This document shows positions 10,529 to 22,936 of a stretch of DNA of 64,000 bases, piece after piece; the stretch's first letter is position 1; every line of letters begins with the position of its first letter. The stretch is from assembly GCF_027744825.2 (NCBI RefSeq), contig NC_071351.1, positions 18,675,001 through 18,739,000 on the forward strand, in the 5' to 3' direction. A program made the position numbers and the translations under genes. The notes under the pieces were generated by a model, which worked only from the letters and a program-made list of their open reading frames with translations, did not search any database and was not told where the DNA came from. Origin of the DNA: Synchiropus splendidus. Taxonomy: Eukaryota; Chordata; Actinopteri; Syngnathiformes; Callionymidae.

Positions 10529-13500
10529 GTGGGAGGTTAAAATTTCATGTTCTGAAGCTTCCCTGAAAAGTTATGGCACAATGCACAAAAACGCTTTTCA
10601 GCCTGAGATAAGGTGGGTTTCGGAACGCCAAACATAAAAGTGTTGATAACTTTGGAAAAACACTTCAGACAGCTTAGATTTGATGTGCACCTACTAGAAA
10701 GACCCTTTCTGCTATAGTGGGAGGTTAAAATTTCATGTTCTGAAGCTTCCCTGAAAAGTTATGGCACAATGCGTAAAAACGCTTTTCAGCCTGAGATAAG
10801 GTGGGTTTCGGAACGCCAAACATAAAAGTGTTGATAACTTTGGAAAAACACTTCAGACAGTTTAGATTTGATGTGCAACTACTAGAAAGACCCTTTCTGC
10901 TATAGTGGGAGGTTAAAATTTCATGTTCTGAAGCTTCCCTGAAAAGTTATGGCACAATGCACAAAAACGCTTTTCAGCCTGAGATAAGGTGGGTTTCGGA
11001 ACGCCAAACATAAAAGTGTTAATAACTTTGGAAAAACACTTCAGACAGTTTAGGTTTGATGTGCAACTACTAGAAAGACCCTTTCTGCTATAGTGGGAGG
11101 TTAAAATTTCATGTTCTGAAGCTTCCCTGAAAAGTTATGGCACAATGCACAAAAACGCTTTTCAGCCTGAGATAAGGTGGGTTTCGGAACGCCAAACATA
11201 AAAGTGTTGATAACTTTCGAAAAACACTTCAGAGAGCTTAGATTTGATGTGCACCTACTAGAAAGACCCTTTCTGCTATAGTGGGAGGTTAAAATTTCAT
11301 GTTCTGAAGCTTCCCTGAAAAGTTATGGCACAATGCGTAAAAACGCTTTTCAGCCTGAGATAAGGTGGGTTTCGGAACGCCAAACATAAAAGTGTTGATA
11401 ACTTTGGAAAAACACTTCAGACAGTTTAGATTTGATGTGCAACTACTAGAAAGACCCTTTCTGCTATAGTGGGAGGTTAAAATTTCATGTTCTGAAGCTT
11501 CCCTGAAAAGTTATGGCACAATGCACAAAAACGCTTTTCAGCCTGAGATAAGGTGGGTTTCGGAACGCCAAACATAAAAGTGTTGATAACTTTCGAAAAA
11601 CACTTCAGAGAGCTTAGATTTGATGTGCACCTACTAGAAAGACCCTTTCTGCTATAGTGGGAGGTTAAAATTTCATGTTCTGAAGCTTTCCTGAAAAGTT
11701 ATGGCACAATGCACAAAAACGCTTTTCAGCCTGAGATAAGGTGGGTTTCGGAACGCCAAACATAAAAGTGTTGATAACTTTCGAAAAACACTTCAGAGAG
11801 CTTAGATTTGATGTGCACCTACTAGAAAGACCCTTTCTGCTATAGTGGGAGGTTAAAATTTCATGTTCTGAAGCTTCCCTGAAAAGTTATGGCACAATGC
11901 GTAAAAACGCTTTTCAGCCTGAGATAAGGTGGGTTTCGGAACGCCAAACATAAAAGTGTTGATAACTTTGGAAAAACACTTCAGACAGTTTAGATTTGAT
12001 GTGCAACTACTAGAATGACCCTTTCTGCTATAGTGGGAGGTTAAAATTTCATGTTCTGAAGCTTCCCTGAAAAGTTATGGCACAATGCACAAAAACGCTT
12101 TTCAGCCTGAGATAAGGTCGGTTTCGGAACGCCAAACATAAAAGTGTTAATAACTTTGGAAAAACACTTCAGACAGTTTAGATTTGATGTGCAACTACTA
12201 GAAAGACCCTTTCTGCTATAGTGGGAGGTTAAAATTTCATGTTCTGAAGCTTCCCTGAAAAGTTATGGCACAATGCACAAAAACGCTTTTCAGCCTGAGA
12301 TAAGGTGGGTTTCGGAACGCCAAACATAAAAGTGTTGATAACTTTCGAAAAACACTTCAGACAGCTTAGATTTGATGTGCACCTACTAGAAAGACCCTTT
12401 CTGCTATAGTGGGAGGTTAAAATTTCATGTTCTGAAGCTTCCCTGAAAAGTTATGGCACAATGCGTAAAAACGCTTTTCAGCCTGAGATAAGGTGGGTTT
12501 CGGAACGCCAAACATAAAAGTGTTGATAACTTTGGAAAAACACTTCAGACAGTTTAGATTTGATGTGCAACTACTAGAAAGACCCTTTCTGCTATAGTGG
12601 GAGGTTAAAATTTCATGTTCTGAAGCTTCCCTGAAAAGTTATGGCACAATGCACAAAAACGCTTTTCAGCCTGAGATAAGGTGGGTTTCGGAACGCCAAA
12701 CATAAAAGTGTTGATAACTTTGGAAAAACACTTCAGACAGTTTAGATTTGATGTGCAACTACTAGAAAGACCCTTTCTGCTATAGTGGGAGGTTAAAATT
12801 TCATGTTCTGAAGCTTCCCTGAAAAGTTATGGCACAATGCACAAAAACGCTTTTCAGCCTGAGATAAGGTGGGTTTCGGAACGCCAAACATAAAAGTGTT
12901 GATAACTTTCGAAAAACACTTCAGAGAGCTTAGATTTGATGTGCACCTACTAGAAAGACCCTTTCTGCTATAGTGGGAGGTTAAAATTTCATGTTCTGAA
13001 GCTTTCCTGAAAAGTTATGGCACAATGCACAAAAACGCTTTTCAGCCTGAGATAAGGTGGGTTTCGGAACGCCAAACATAAAAGTGTTGATAACTTTCGA
13101 AAAACACTTCAGAGAGCTTAGATTTGATGTGCACCTACTAGAAAGACCCTTTCTGCTATAGTGGGAGGTTAAAATTTCATGTTCTGAAGCTTCCCTGAAA
13201 AGTTATGGCACAATGCGTAAAAACGCTTTTCAGCCTGAGATAAGGTGGGTTTCGGAACGCCAAACATAAAAGTGTTGATAACTTTGGAAAAACACTTCAG
13301 ACAGCTTAGATTTGATGTGCAACTACTAGAAAGACCCTTTCTGCTATAGTGGGAGGTTAAAATTTCATGTTCTGAAGCTTCCCTGAAAAGTTATGGCACA
13401 ATGCACAAAAACGCTTTTCAGCCTGAGATAAGGTGGGTTTCGGAACGCCAAACATAAAAGTGTTGATAACTTTCGAAAAACACTTCAGACAGCTTAGATT

Positions 13501-14852
13501 TGATGTGCACCTACTAGAAAGACCCTTTCTGCTATAGTGGGAGGTTAAAATTTCATGTTCTGAAGCTTCCCTGAAAAGTTATGGCACAATGCGTAAAAAC
13601 GCTTTTCAGCCTGAGATAAGGTGGGTTTCGGAACGCCAAACATAAAAGTGTTGATAACTTTGGAAAAACACTTCAGACAGTTTAGATTTGATGTGCAACT
13701 ACTAGAAAGACCCTTTCTGCTATAGTGGGAGGTTAAAATTTCATGTTCTGAAGCTTTCCTGAAAAGTTATGGCACAATGCACAAAAACGCTTTTCAGCCT
13801 GAGATAAGGTGGGTTTCGGAACGCCAAACATAAAAGTGTTGATAACTTTTGAAAAACACTTCAGACAGCTTAGATTTGATGTGCAACTACTAGAAAGACC
13901 CTTTCTGCTATAGTGGGAGGTTAAAATTTCATGTTCTGAAGCTTCCCTGAAAAGTTATGGCACAATGCACAAAAACGCTTTTCAGCCTGAGATAAGGTGG
14001 GTTTCGGAACGCCAAACATAAAAGTGTTGATAACTTTGGAAAAACACTTCAGACAGTTTAGATTTGATGTGCAACTACTAGAAAGACCCTTTCTGCTATA
14101 GTGGGAGGTTAAAATTTCATGTTCTGAAGCTTCCCTGAAAAGTTATGGCACAATGCACAAAAACGCTTTTCAGCCTGAGATAAGGTGGGTTTCGGAACGC
14201 CAAACATAAAAGTGTTGATAACTTTGGAAAAACACTTCAGACAGTTTAGATTTGATGTGCAACTACTAGAAAGACCCTTTCTGCTATAGTGGGAGGTTAA
14301 AATTTCATGTTCTGAAGCTTCCCTGAAAAGTTATGGCACAATGCACAAAAACGCTTTTCAGCCTGAGATAAGGTGGGTTTCGGAACGCCAAACATAAAAG
14401 TGTTGATAACTTTCGAAAAACACTTCAGAGAGCTTAGATTTGATGTGCACCTACTAGAAAGACCCTTTCTGCTATAGTGGGAGGTTAAAATTTCATGTTC
14501 TGAAGTTTTCCTGAAAAGTTATGGCACAATGCACAAGAACGCTTTTCAGCCTGAGATAAGGTGGGTTTCGGAACGCCAAACATAAAAGTGTTGATAACTT
14601 TCGAAAAACACTTCAGAGAGCTTAGATTTGATGTGCACCTACTAGAAAGACCCTTTCTGCTATAGTGGGAGGTTAAAATTTCATGTTCTGAAGCTTTCCT
14701 GAAAAGTTATGGCACAATGCACAAAAACGCTTTTCAGCCTGAGATAAGGTGGGTTTCGGAACGCCAAACATAAAAGTGTTGATAACTTTCGAAAAACACT
14801 TCAGAGAGCTTAGATTTGATGTGCACCTACTAGAAAGACCCTTTCTGCTATA
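9965..14852. repeat. 26-monomer block L, copy 2
   Basis: Downstream copy of 2069-6956 at an offset of 7896 bp (42 x 188). All 26 classes and rare variants correspond. The left neighbours differ (class C before copy 1, F(87C) before copy 2), which places the left edge near the unit boundary at 2069/9965. The right neighbours also differ (B at 6957, b at 14853). Position 10432 is a private T-to-A change of this copy. Confidence 0.9.
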
Positions 14853-15980
14853 GTGGGAGGTTAAAATTTCATGTTCTGAAGCTTCCCTGAAAAGTTATGG
14901 CACAATGCGTAAAAACGCTTTTCAGCCTGAGATAAGGTGGGTTTCGGAACGCCAAACATAAAAGTGTTGATAACTTTGGAAAAACACTTCAGACAGCTTA
15001 GATTTGATGTGCAACTACTAGAAAGACCCTTTCTGCTATAGTGGGAGGTTAAAATTTCATGTTCTGAAGCTTCCCTGAAAAGTTATGGCACAATGCACAA
15101 AAACGCTTTTCAGCCTGAGATAAGGTGGGTTTCGGAACGCCAAACATAAAAGTGTTGATAACTTTCGAAAAACACTTCAGACAGCTTAGATTTGATGTGC
15201 ACCTACTAGAAAGACCCTTTCTGCTATAGTGGGAGGTTAAAATTTCATGTTCTGAAGCTTCCCTGAAAAGTTATGGCACAATGCGTAAAAACGCTTTTCA
15301 GCCTGAGATAAGGTGGGTTTCGGAACGCCAAACATAAAAGTGTTGATAACTTTGGAAAAACACTTCAGACAGTTTAGATTTGATGTGCAACTACTAGAAA
15401 GACCCTTTCTGCTATAGTGGGAGGTTAAAATTTCATGTTCTGAAGCTTTCCTGAAAAGTTATGGCACAATGCACAAAAACGCTTTTCAGCCTGAGATAAG
15501 GTGGGTTTCGGAACGCCAAATATAAAAGTGTTGATAACTTTTGAAAAACACTTCAGACAGCTTAGATTTGATGTGCAACTACTAGAAAGACCCTTTCTGC
15601 TATAGTGGGAGGTTAAAATTTCATGTTCTGAAGCTTCCCTGAAAAGTTATGGCACAATGCACAAAAACGCTTTTCAGCCTGAGATAAGGTGGGTTTCGGA
15701 ACGCCAAACATAAAAGTGTTGATAACTTTGGAAAAACACTTCAGACAGTTTAGATTTGATGTGCAACTACTAGAAAGACCCTTTCTGCTATAGTGGGAGG
15801 TTAAAATTTCATGTTCTGAAGCTTCCCTGAAAAGTTATGGCACAATGCACAAAAACGCTTTTCAGCCTGAGATAAGGTGGGTTTCGGAACGCCAAACATA
15901 AAAGTGTTGATAACTTTCGAAAAACACTTCAGAGAGCTTAGATTTGATGTGCACCTACTAGAAAGACCCTTTCTGCTATA
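13537..15980. repeat. 13-monomer block M, copy 2
   Basis: Copy of 6957-9400 at an offset of 35 units. The private C-to-T at 15521 (unit position 105) is absent from copy 1. Its last eight units also form part of block N (13913-16920). Confidence 0.88.
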
Positions 15981-16920
15981 GTGGGAGGTTAAAATTTCAT
16001 GTTCTGAAGCTTCCCTGAAAAGTTATGGCACAATGCGTAAAAACGCTTTTCAGCCTGAGATAAGGTGGGTTTCGGAACGCCAAACATAAAAGTGTTGATA
16101 ACTTTGGAAAAACACTTCAGACAGTTTAGATTTGATGTGCAACTACTAGAAAGACCCTTTCTGCTATAGTGGGAGGTTAAAATTTCATGTTCTGAAGCTT
16201 TCCTGAAAAGTTATGGCACAATGCACAAAAACGCTTTTCAGCCTGAGATAAGGTGGGTTTCGGAACGCCAAACATAAAAGTGTTGATAACTTTTGAAAAA
16301 CACTTCAGACAGCTTAGATTTGATGTGCAACTACTAGAAAGACCCTTTCTGCTATAGTGGGAGGTTAAAATTTAATGTTCTGAAGCTTCCCTGAAAAGTT
16401 ATGGCACAATGCACAAAAACGCTTTTCAGCCTGAGATAAGGTGGGTTTCGGAACGCCAAACATAAAAGTGTTGATAACTTTGGAAAAACACTTCAGACAG
16501 TTTAGATTTGATGTGCAACTACTAGAAAGACCCTTTCTGCTATAGTGGGAGGTTAAAATTTCATGTTCTGAAGCTTCCCTGAAAAGTTATGGCACAATGC
16601 ACAAAAACGCTTTTCAGCCTGAGATAAGGTGGGTTTCGGAACGCCAAACATAAAAGTGTTGATAACTTTGGAAAAACACTTCAGACAGTTTAGATTTGAT
16701 GTGCAACTACTAGAAAGACCCTTTCTGCTATAGTGGGAGGTTAAAATTTCATGTTCTGAAGCTTCCCTGAAAAGTTATGGCACAATGCACAAAAACGCTT
16801 TTCAGCCTGAGATAAGGTGGGTTTCGGAACGCCAAACATAAAAGTGTTGATAACTTTCGAAAAACACTTCAGACAGCTTAGATTTGATGTGCACCTACTA
16901 GAAAGACCCTTTCTCCTTTA
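13913..16920. repeat. 16-monomer block N, copy 1
   Basis: Class order: D, D, E, e(30T,61G), e, b, A, B, C, D, E, B, C, D(19A), D, A. It is repeated 17 units (3196 bp) later at 17109-20116. Shared rare markers are 19A (16374 and 19570) and a T at unit position 186 (16918 and 20114). Copy 1 also carries a private C at 16915, next to the shared change. One unit (16921-17108) separates the copies. Confidence 0.9.
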
Positions 16921-17108
16921 GTGGGAGGTTAAAATTTCATGTTCTGAAGCTTCCCTGAAAAGTTATGGCACAATGCGTAAAAACGCTTTTCAGCCTGAGA
17001 TAAGGTGGGTTTCGGAACGCCAAACATAAAAGTGTTGATAACTTTTGAAAAACACTTCAGACAGCTTAGATTTGATGTGCAACTACTAGAAAGACCCTTT
17101 CTGCTATA
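16921..17108 (+). repeat. B/C hybrid monomer
   Basis: Carries 57-58 GT (class B) together with 126T, 145C and 162A (class C), with 33C. The simplest reading is an exchange between B and C units somewhere in positions 59-125. It sits exactly at the left edge of block N copy 2, so it may be the recombination joint of the 17-unit duplication. Similar GT+126T units are at 31021 (with 145T) and 40797. Confidence 0.75.
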
Positions 17109-20100
17109 GTGGGAGGTTAAAATTTCATGTTCTGAAGCTTCCCTGAAAAGTTATGGCACAATGCACAAAAACGCTTTTCAGCCTGAGATAAGGTGGGTTT
17201 CGGAACGCCAAACATAAAAGTGTTGATAACTTTGGAAAAACACTTCAGACAGTTTAGATTTGATGTGCAACTACTAGAAAGACCCTTTCTGCTATAGTGG
17301 GAGGTTAAAATTTCATGTTCTGAAGCTTCCCTGAAAAGTTATGGCACAATGCACAAAAACGCTTTTCAGCCTGAGATAAGGTGGGTTTCGGAACGCCAAA
17401 CATAAAAGTGTTGATAACTTTGGAAAAACACTTCAGACAGTTTAGATTTGATGTGCAACTACTAGAAAGACCCTTTCTGCTATAGTGGGAGGTTAAAATT
17501 TCATGTTCTGAAGCTTCCCTGAAAAGTTATGGCACAATGCACAAAAACGCTTTTCAGCCTGAGATAAGGTGGGTTTCGGAACGCCAAACATAAAAGTGTT
17601 GATAACTTTCGAAAAACACTTCAGAGAGCTTAGATTTGATGTGCACCTACTAGAAAGACCCTTTCTGTTATAGTGGGAGGTTAAAATTTCATGTTCTGAA
17701 GCTTTCCTGAAAAGTTATGGCACAATGCACAAGAACGCTTTTCAGCCTGAGATAAGGTGGGTTTCGGAACGCCAAACATAAAAGTGTTGATAACTTTCGA
17801 AAAACACTTCAGAGAGCTTAGATTTGATGTGCACCTACTAGAAAGACCCTTTCTGCTATAGTGGGAGGTTAAAATTTCATGTTCTGAAGCTTTCCTGAAA
17901 AGTTATGGCACAATGCACAAAAACGCTTTTCAGCCTGAGATAAGGTGGGTTTCGGAACGCCAAACATAAAAGTGTTGATAACTTTCGAAAAACACTTCAG
18001 AGAGCTTAGATTTGATGTGCACCTACTAGAAAGACCCTTTCTGCTATAGTGGGAGGTTAAAATTTCATGTTCTGAAGCTTCCCTGAAAAGTTATGGCACA
18101 ATGCGTAAAAACGCTTTTCAGCCTGAGATAAGGTGGGTTTCGGAACGCCAAACATAAAAGTGTTGATAACTTTGGAAAAACACTTCAGACAGCTTAGATT
18201 TGATGTGCAACTACTAGAAAGACCCTTTCTGCTATAGTGGGAGGTTAAAATTTCATGTTCTGAAGCTTCCCTGAAAAGTTATGGCACAATGCACAAAAAC
18301 GCTTTTCAGCCTGAGATAAGGTGGGTTTCGGAACGCCAAACATAAAAGTGTTGATAACTTTCGAAAAACACTTCAGACAGCTTAGATTTGATGTGCACCT
18401 ACTAGAAAGACCCTTTCTGCTATAGTGGGAGGTTAAAATTTCATGTTCTGAAGCTTCCCTGAAAAGTTATGGCACAATGCGTAAAAACGCTTTTCAGCCT
18501 GAGATAAGGTGGGTTTCGGAACGCCAAACATAAAAGTGTTGATAACTTTGGAAAAACACTTCAGACAGTTTAGATTTGATGTGCAACTACTAGAAAGACC
18601 CTTTCTGCTATAGTGGGAGGTTAAAATTTCATGTTCTGAAGCTTTCCTGAAAAGTTATGGCACAATGCACAAAAACGCTTTTCAGCCTGAGATAAGGTGG
18701 GTTTCGGAACGCCAAACATAAAAGTGTTGATAACTTTTGAAAAACACTTCAGACAGCTTAGATTTGATGTGCAACTACTAGAAAGACCCTTTCTGCTATA
18801 GTGGGAGGTTAAAATTTCATGTTCTGAAGCTTCCCTGAAAAGTTATGGCACAATGCACAAAAACGCTTTTCAGCCTGAGATAAGGTGGGTTTCGGAACGC
18901 CAAACATAAAAGTGTTGATAACTTTGGAAAAACACTTCAGACAGTTTAGATTTGATGTGCAACTACTAGAAAGACCCTTTCTGCTATAGTGGGAGGTTAA
19001 AATTTCATGTTCTGAAGCTTCCCTGAAAAGTTATGGCACAATGCACAAAAACGCTTTTCAGCCTGAGATAAGGTGGGTTTCGGAACGCCAAACATAAAAG
19101 TGTTGATAACTTTCGAAAAACACTTCAGAGAGCTTAGATTTGATGTGCACCTACTAGAAAGACCCTTTCTGCTATAGTGGGAGGTTAAAATTTCATGTTC
19201 TGAAGCTTCCCTGAAAAGTTATGGCACAATGCGTAAAAACGCTTTTCAGCCTGAGATAAGGTGGGTTTCGGAACGCCAAACATAAAAGTGTTGATAACTT
19301 TGGAAAAACACTTCAGACAGTTTAGATTTGATGTGCAACTACTAGAAAGACCCTTTCTGCTATAGTGGGAGGTTAAAATTTCATGTTCTGAAGCTTTCCT
19401 GAAAAGTTATGGCACAATGCACAAAAACGCTTTTCAGCCTGAGATAAGGTGGGTTTCGGAACGCCAAACATAAAAGTGTTGATAACTTTTGAAAAACACT
19501 TCAGACAGCTTAGATTTGATGTGCAACTACTAGAAAGACCCTTTCTGCTATAGTGGGAGGTTAAAATTTAATGTTCTGAAGCTTCCCTGAAAAGTTATGG
19601 CACAATGCACAAAAACGCTTTTCAGCCTGAGATAAGGTGGGTTTCGGAACGCCAAACATAAAAGTGTTGATAACTTTGGAAAAACACTTCAGACAGTTTA
19701 GATTTGATGTGCAACTACTAGAAAGACCCTTTCTGCTATAGTGGGAGGTTAAAATTTCATGTTCTGAAGCTTCCCTGAAAAGTTATGGCACAATGCACAA
19801 AAACGCTTTTCAGCCTGAGATAAGGTGGGTTTCGGAACGCCAAACATAAAAGTGTTGATAACTTTGGAAAAACACTTCAGACAGTTTAGATTTGATGTGC
19901 AACTACTAGAAAGACCCTTTCTGCTATAGTGGGAGGTTAAAATTTCATGTTCTGAAGCTTCCCTGAAAAGTTATGGCACAATGCACAAAAACGCTTTTCA
20001 GCCTGAGATAAGGTGGGTTTCGGAACGCCAAACATAAAAGTGTTGATAACTTTCGAAAAACACTTCAGACAGCTTAGATTTGATGTGCACCTACTAGAAA

Positions 20101-20116
20101 GACCCTTTCTGCTTTA
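17109..20116. repeat. 16-monomer block N, copy 2
   Basis: Copy of 13913-16920 at an offset of 17 units. It keeps 61G in its fourth monomer (17673) but has C at unit position 30, so it lacks the 30T seen in copy 1. It also has private changes such as a T in ttctgtta at the end of the unit starting 17485. The preceding unit, 16921, is a B/C hybrid matching the right half of the class C unit before copy 1. Confidence 0.88.
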
Positions 20117-21432
20117 GTGGGAGGTTAAAATTTCATGTTCTGAAGCTTCCCTGAAAAGTTATGGCACAATGCGTAAAAACGCTTTTCAGCCTGAGATAAG
20201 GTGGGTTTCGGAACGCCAAACATAAAAGGGTTGATAACTTTGGAAAAACACTTCAGACAGTTTAGATTTGATGTGCAACTACTAGAAAGACCCTTTCTGC
20301 TATAGTGGGAGGTTAAAATTTCATGTTCTGAAGCTTCCCTGAAAAGTTATGGCACAATGCACAAAAACGCTTTTCAGCCTGAGATAAGGTGGGTTTCGGA
20401 ACGCCAAACATAAAAGTGTTAATAACTTTGGAAAAACACTTCAGACAGTTTAGATTTGATGTGCAACTACTAGAAAGACCCTTTCTGCTATAGTGGGAGG
20501 TTAAAATTTCATGTTCTGAAGCTTCCCTGAAAAGTTATGGCACAATGCACAAAAACGCTTTTCAGCCTGAGATAAGGTGGGTTTCGGAACGCCAAACATA
20601 AAAGTGTTGATAACTTTCGAAAAACACTTCAGAGAGCTTAGATTTGATGTGCACCTACTAGAAAGACCCTTTCTGCTATAGTGGGAGGTTAAAATTTCAT
20701 GTTCTGAAGCTTTCCTGAAAAGTTATGGCACAATGCACAAAAACGCTTTTCAGCCTGAGATAAGGTGGGTTTCGGAACGCCAAACATAAAAGTGTTGATA
20801 ACTTTTGAAAAACACTTCAGACAGCTTAGATTTGATGTGCACCTACTAGAAAGACCCTTTCTGCTATAGTGGGAGGTTAAAATTTCATGTTCTGAAGCTT
20901 CCCTGAAAAGTTATGGCACAATGCGTAAAAACGCTTTTCAGCCTGAGATAAGGTGGGTTTCGGAACGCCAAACATAAAAGTGTTGATAACTTTGGAAAAA
21001 CACTTCAGACAGCTTAGATTTGATGTGCAACTACTAGAAAGACCCTTTCTGCTATAGTGGGAGGTTAAAATTTCATGTTCTGAAGCTTCCCTGAAAAGTT
21101 ATGGCACAATGCACAAAAACGCTTTTCAGCCTGAGATAAGGTGGGTTTCGGAACGCCAAACATAAAAGTGTTGATAACTTTGGAAAAACACTTCAGACAG
21201 TTTAGATTTGATGTGCAACTACTAGAAAGACCCTTTCTGCTATAGTGGGAGGTTAAAATTTCATGTTCTGAAGCTTCCCTGAAAAGTTATGGCACAATGC
21301 ACAAAAACGCTTTTCAGCCTGAGATAAGGTGGGTTTCGGAACGCCAAACATAAAAGTGTTGATAACTTTCGAAAAACACTTCAGAGAGCTTAGATTTGAT
21401 GTGCACCTACTAGAAAGACCCTTTCTGCTATA

Positions 21433-21620
21433 GTGGGAGGTTAAAATTTCATGTTCTGAAGCTTCCCTGAAAAGTTTTGGCACAATGCGTAAAAACGCTT
21501 TTCAGCCTGAGATAAGGTGGGTTTCGGAACGCCAAACATAAAAGTGTTGATAACTTTGGAAAAACACTTCAGACAGTTTAGATTTGATGTGCAACTACTA
21601 GAAAGACCCTTTCTGCTATA
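21433..21620 (+). repeat. B monomer with private T at 21477
   Basis: An otherwise ordinary class B unit with T instead of A at unit position 45 (gttttggcac). On the minus strand the normal sequence reads GTG CCA TAA; the change turns the stop into AAA. This single substitution opens a minus-strand frame of 76 codons across 21253-21483, the longest in the window. It has a GTG start, no homology I recognise and no duplicate elsewhere, so it is not annotated as a gene. Confidence 0.85.
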
Positions 21621-22560
21621 GTGGGAGGTTAAAATTTCATGTTCTGAAGCTTTCCTGAAAAGTTATGGCACAATGCACAAAAACGCTTTTCAGCCTGAGA
21701 TAAGGTGGGTTTCGGAACGCCAAACATAAAAGTGTTGATAACTTTGGAAAAACACTTCAGACAGTTTAGATTTGATGTGCAACTACTAGAAAGACCCTTT
21801 CTGCTATAGTGGGAGGTTAAAATTTCATGTTCTGAAGCTTTCCTGAAAAGTTATGGCACAATGCACAAAAACGCTTTTCAGCCTGAGATAAGGTGGGTTT
21901 CGGAACGCCAAACATAAAAGTGTTGATAACTTTTGAAAAACACTTCAGACAGCTTAGATTTGATGTGCAACTACTAGAAAGACCCTTTCTGCTATAGTGG
22001 GAGGTTAAAATTTCATGTTCTGAAGCTTCCCTGAAAAGTTATGGCACAATGCACAAAAACGCTTTTCAGCCTGAGATAAGGTGGGTTTCGGAACGCCAAA
22101 CATAAAAGTGTTGATAACTTTGGAAAAACACTTCAGACAGTTTAGATTTGATGTGCAACTACTAGAAAGACCCTTTCTGCTATAGTGGGAGGTTAAAATT
22201 TCATGTTCTGAAGCTTCCCTGAAAAGTTATGGCACAATGCGTAAAAACGCTTTTCAGCCTGAGATAAGGTGGGTTTCGGAACGCCAAACATAAAAGTGTT
22301 GATAACTTTGGAAAAACACTTCAGACAGTTTAGATTTGATGTGCAACTACTAGAAAGACCCTTTCTGCTATAGTGGGAGGTTAAAATTTCATGTTCTGAA
22401 GCTTCCCTGAAAAGTTATGGCACAATGCACAAAAACGCTTTTCAGCCTGAGATAAGGTGGGTTTCGGAACGCCAAACATAAAAGTGTTAATAACTTTGGA
22501 AAAACACTTCAGACAGTTTAGATTTGATGTGCAACTACTAGAAAGACCCTTTCTGCTATA

Positions 22561-22936
22561 GTGGGAGGTTAAAATTTCATGTTCTGAAGCTTCCCTGAAA
22601 AGTTATGGCACAATGCGTAAAAACGCTTTTCAGCCTGAGATAAGGTGGGTTTCGGAACGCCAAACATAAAAGTGTTAATAACTTTGGAAAAACACTTCAG
22701 ACAGTTTAGATTTGATGTGCAACTACTAGAAAGACCCTTTCTGCTATAGTGGGAGGTTAAAATTTCATGTTCTGAAGCTTCCCTGAAAAGTTATGGCACA
22801 ATGCGTAAAAACGCTTTTCAGCCTGAGATAAGGTGGGTTTCGGAACGCCAAACATAAAAGTGTTAATAACTTTGGAAAAACACTTCAGACAGTTTAGATT
22901 TGATGTGCAACTACTAGAAAGACCCTTTCTGCTATA
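22561..22936 (+). repeat. Two adjacent B/F hybrid monomers
   Basis: Both units combine GT at 57-58 with 117A, 126G, 145T and 162A, joining the B left part to the F right part. They follow a normal F at 22373. The simplest history is one exchange within positions 59-116 followed by duplication of the single 188 bp unit. This is one of only three places where two GT units are adjacent. Confidence 0.78.

Noticed and set aside
21253..21483. Minus-strand open frame of 76 codons with a GTG start
   Set aside because: It is satellite sequence read antisense and spans about 1.2 monomers. It is open only because of one private substitution at 21477 that removes a TAA. There is no motif, signal or homology, and no second copy.
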